A DNA stretch of 6,219 bases, taken from RPRI01 sp051233685 (lineage in GTDB: Bacteria; Desulfobacterota; Desulfobacteria; Desulfobacterales; RPRI01). The translations under genes were made by a program, and so were the position numbers. Of this stretch, positions 4,883 through 6,219 are shown in pieces. Every line of letters begins with the position of its first letter. The first letter of the stretch is position 1. The stretch is from assembly GCF_051233685.1 (NCBI RefSeq), contig NZ_JBAMMY010000028.1, positions 1 to 6,219 of the forward strand. The letters are read 5' to 3'. The notes under the pieces are model-generated. The model was not told the origin of the DNA, made no database searches, and was given only the letters and a program-made list of their open reading frames with translations.

Positions 4883-5671
4883 ATGAAAAGATTATCTCCG
4901 TTGCTTATCTGTTATTTTATACTGGTTTTTTTTGTTTCCTTTGTAAATGCCGGAACGGACAACAACAAAGAAATTTCAACCAACGAAAGTCCAAATACAT
5001 TAGCAGATACCCAAAGTATCAACCACTCCTCTGATAAACAAGATGAAGGAATTTTAGTCAAAACACCTAAGGATAAGATGAATTACGCTATCGGAGTAAA
5101 TATTGCGAACAATCTGAAGTATCAGGGGGGTGATTTCGATCCTGCCCTTGTGATGAAAGGCTTTAATGATGTTTTTAATAACGAAAAACTTCTTTTAAAT
5201 GATGAAGATATCCGTTTAAGCATGAGTATGTATCATACCGGATTGAAGCGGAAGCAGGCAAAGGAAAGAGCATTGGCAGCAGATAAAAACAGAAAAGAAG
5301 GCGAAGATTTTCTCGAGAAAAATAAGAATAAAGAAGGAGTAATAACTACGCCGAGCGGGCTGCAATACCGGATTATCAAGGCTGGTAAAGGCAAGAAACC
5401 GACAGATACAGACACAGTTAAATGCAATTATCGGGGAACATTAATTAATGGTGTAGAGTTTGACAGTTCCTATCGCAGAGGAAAGCCCGCAGAATTTAAG
5501 GTTTCAGGTGTGATTCCCGGCTGGACAGAGGCTTTAAAACTCATGCAGGCAGGTTCCAGGTGGCAGATTTTTGTGCCATCAAAACTTGCTTATGGTGAGC
5601 GTGGCGCAAGCTCTCTGATCGGACCTAATGCAGCGCTTATTTTTGAAATCGAACTCATTGATATAAAATGA
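4883..5671 (+). CDS. Secreted FKBP-type peptidyl-prolyl isomerase (FkpA/Mip-like)
   Basis: This 262-residue protein has a Sec signal peptide (residues 1-23, hydrophobic core about 7-21, likely cleavage VNA|G), then a low-complexity Ser/Asn/Asp linker to about 60. An FKBP N-terminal helical dimerisation domain follows (about 63-148, opening KMNYAIGVNIANNL and ending in a Lys/Glu-rich helix). The C-terminal FKBP catalytic domain spans about 152-262. The active-site residues of FKBP12 all have counterparts: Tyr183, Phe193, Asp194, Val210-Ile211, Trp214, Tyr237 and Phe254, so it should be active. It is expected to dimerise in the periplasm, catalyse proline cis-trans isomerisation and act as a folding chaperone for exported proteins. 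There is no lipobox at the cleavage site, so it is probably soluble. A small secreted protein gene follows 55 bp downstream and may share its transcript. It is longer than single-domain FKBPs and matches the Mip/FkpA class. Confidence 0.95.
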   Translation: MKRLSPLLICYFILVFFVSFVNAGTDNNKEISTNESPNTLADTQSINHSSDKQDEGILVKTPKDKMNYAIGVNIANNLKYQGGDFDPALVMKGFNDVFNNEKLLLNDEDIRLSMSMYHTGLKRKQAKERALAADKNRKEGEDFLEKNKNKEGVITTPSGLQYRIIKAGKGKKPTDTDTVKCNYRGTLINGVEFDSSYRRGKPAEFKVSGVIPGWTEALKLMQAGSRWQIFVPSKLAYGERGASSLIGPNAALIFEIELIDIK

Positions 5672-5710
5672 GAATTAATTTTTATAACAATTCAGCATAA
5701 AATAAGGGGA

Positions 5711-5718
5711 AAGGAGGG
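5711..5718 (+). promoter_or_regulatory. Strong Shine-Dalgarno of the small secreted protein
   Basis: AAGGAGGG, eight bases before the ATG at 5727. It is much stronger than that of the upstream isomerase gene, suggesting high translation of the small protein. Confidence 0.75.
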
Positions 5719-5726
5719 AAACGATA

Positions 5727-6047
5727 ATGAAGAAATTACAATTTTTTGCAGTAGCTGTTTTAATGTTGTTTTTTTTGGCTATAACAGTAAATGCTGCGCA
5801 AAATGACCAATCAAATGCAGAGGATAATATTGTGCAAAGCGGTCAGATAATAAGGCCGAAGGCAGGTCTGTCTTGGCATGAACAGGTGGATAAACAACGA
5901 ACTTTTATGCGGCGGGGCTCGGAAAGAAGAAACGCTGCCAAAAGGGATGCAATGATGGGAAAGCAGGAAAAGATGGAAGATGCCACCATCGATTCTTATA
6001 ATGCCATGATTGAGAAAAAAAATGCAAAGAACTCTAAACAACAGTAA
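5727..6047 (+). CDS. Small secreted charged protein, unknown function
   Basis: The 106-residue product begins with a clear Sec signal peptide (MKK, hydrophobic residues 4-21, cleavage near VNA|A at 23/24). This ends in the same VNA as the signal peptide of the isomerase encoded just upstream. The mature part of about 82 residues has no cysteine and no membrane segment. Residues from about 53 on (SWHEQVDKQRTFMRRGSERR) are rich in Lys, Arg, Glu, Gln and Met and probably helical, and the tail is basic and Asn/Gln-rich. I do not recognise a family. The strong ribosome site, the signal peptide and the close spacing after the isomerase gene make it a real gene and a likely operon partner in the periplasm. 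A role as a chaperone-like or client protein is only a guess. Confidence 0.8.
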   Translation: MKKLQFFAVAVLMLFFLAITVNAAQNDQSNAEDNIVQSGQIIRPKAGLSWHEQVDKQRTFMRRGSERRNAAKRDAMMGKQEKMEDATIDSYNAMIEKKNAKNSKQQ

Positions 6048-6075
6048 TCCGGAAATAAAAGCAAAAGATTTAAAA

Positions 6076-6219
6076 GGCTCCTCGCTAAAAAGTATGGGTA
6101 ATCCGATTCAAGACATGATAGATATCAGTCATCAAGAGATAGAGGAGGTTGAGACAAATTACTATGAGAGATACGGAACTATTTCAGTTGGCATTGGGTT
6201 TGACATCACCATGATCTAC
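6076..6219 (+). mobile_element. Probable left end of an ISL3-family element (partial)
   Basis: GGCTCCTCGCTAAAAAGTAT at 6076 resembles, from memory, the GGCTCTT-type terminal repeats of ISL3 elements. A transposase-like start follows 88 bases further on, a normal distance for an IS left end. The right end lies outside the window, so neither the inverted repeat nor the target duplication can be checked. If right, the element inserted about 30 bp after the small secreted protein gene. Confidence 0.45.
6164..6214 (+). pseudogene. ISL3-like transposase N-terminus, broken by TGA
   Basis: ATG at 6164 opens MRDTELFQLALGLTSP and meets TGA at 6212-6214. The ISL3 transposase N-terminus has the pattern MRDxELYxxxLGLxxPW, and the residue after the Pro is normally Trp; TGG to TGA would give exactly this stop. 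AGGAGG is at 6143-6148, 15 bases before the ATG, which is rather far. Only five bases follow the stop in the window, so it cannot be shown whether the transposase frame continues beyond it. A sequencing error, a true nonsense mutation or UGA read-through are all open. Confidence 0.5.

Noticed and set aside
5811..6041. 76-codon minus-strand open frame inside the small secreted protein gene
   Set aside because: Antisense to a gene with a strong ribosome site and signal peptide; no ribosome site or motif of its own.
6094..6219. Open frame to the right edge starting MGNPIQDM
   Set aside because: No ribosome site, and it overlaps in another frame the much more recognisable ISL3-like transposase start at 6164. 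Openness over 42 codons is weak evidence.
1..6219. CRISPR arrays, tRNA, rRNA or tandem repeats
   Set aside because: No regularly spaced repeats, no cloverleaf-like or rRNA-like segments were found when reading both strands.

Overview
The window is strongly AT-rich, with AT-only stretches between genes and A/T-ending codons, and looks like an accessory region of a Gram-negative bacterium. The Gram-negative call rests on a periplasmic FkpA/Mip-type prolyl isomerase with a Sec signal peptide. A radical-SAM gene and remnants of ISL3-like and IS5-like transposases would fit an anaerobe such as a Desulfobacterota or Planctomycetota member, but the phylum cannot be fixed from this sequence.

Layout. 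(1) Positions 1-1318, minus strand: an extended-SDR sugar-nucleotide epimerase/dehydratase, followed 62 bp downstream by the 5' part of a radical-SAM gene that runs off the left edge. (2) Positions 1319-2143: a long gene-poor stretch with a short transposase N-terminal remnant, a possible gene-tail remnant on the minus strand, several hairpins, a GGTAT/ATACC palindrome and a good sigma-70-like promoter. (3) Positions 2144-4084: a Type II-like restriction-modification pair, tail to tail, with stop ends overlapping by 12 bp. The methyltransferase is a beta-class N6-adenine type carrying an N-terminal MerR-like helix-turn-helix. The partner is a PD-(D/E)XK-type nuclease with an S-x-K catalytic variant. 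(4) Positions 4085-4882: a second long intergenic stretch with a GTATCAA/TTGATAC operator-like palindrome, a 16-codon reading frame with a perfect Shine-Dalgarno, a GC-rich element with two mutually exclusive stems, and a 21-bp palindrome upstream of the isomerase gene. (5) Positions 4883-6047: the secreted FKBP isomerase and a small secreted charged protein of unknown function, likely one operon. (6) Positions 6048-6219: what looks like the left end of an ISL3-family element, with a transposase start interrupted by TGA.

Most interesting point: the modification enzyme brings its own DNA-reading HTH domain, and the only conspicuous palindromes near the two restriction-modification promoters share GTAT/ATAC half-sites. 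The methyltransferase has a good ribosome binding site and promoter, whereas the nuclease has no visible Shine-Dalgarno and a tiny strongly initiated reading frame in front of it. This suggests, but does not prove, a system in which the methyltransferase itself acts as the control protein, instead of a separate C protein. Neither enzyme's recognition site can be predicted from the sequence alone.
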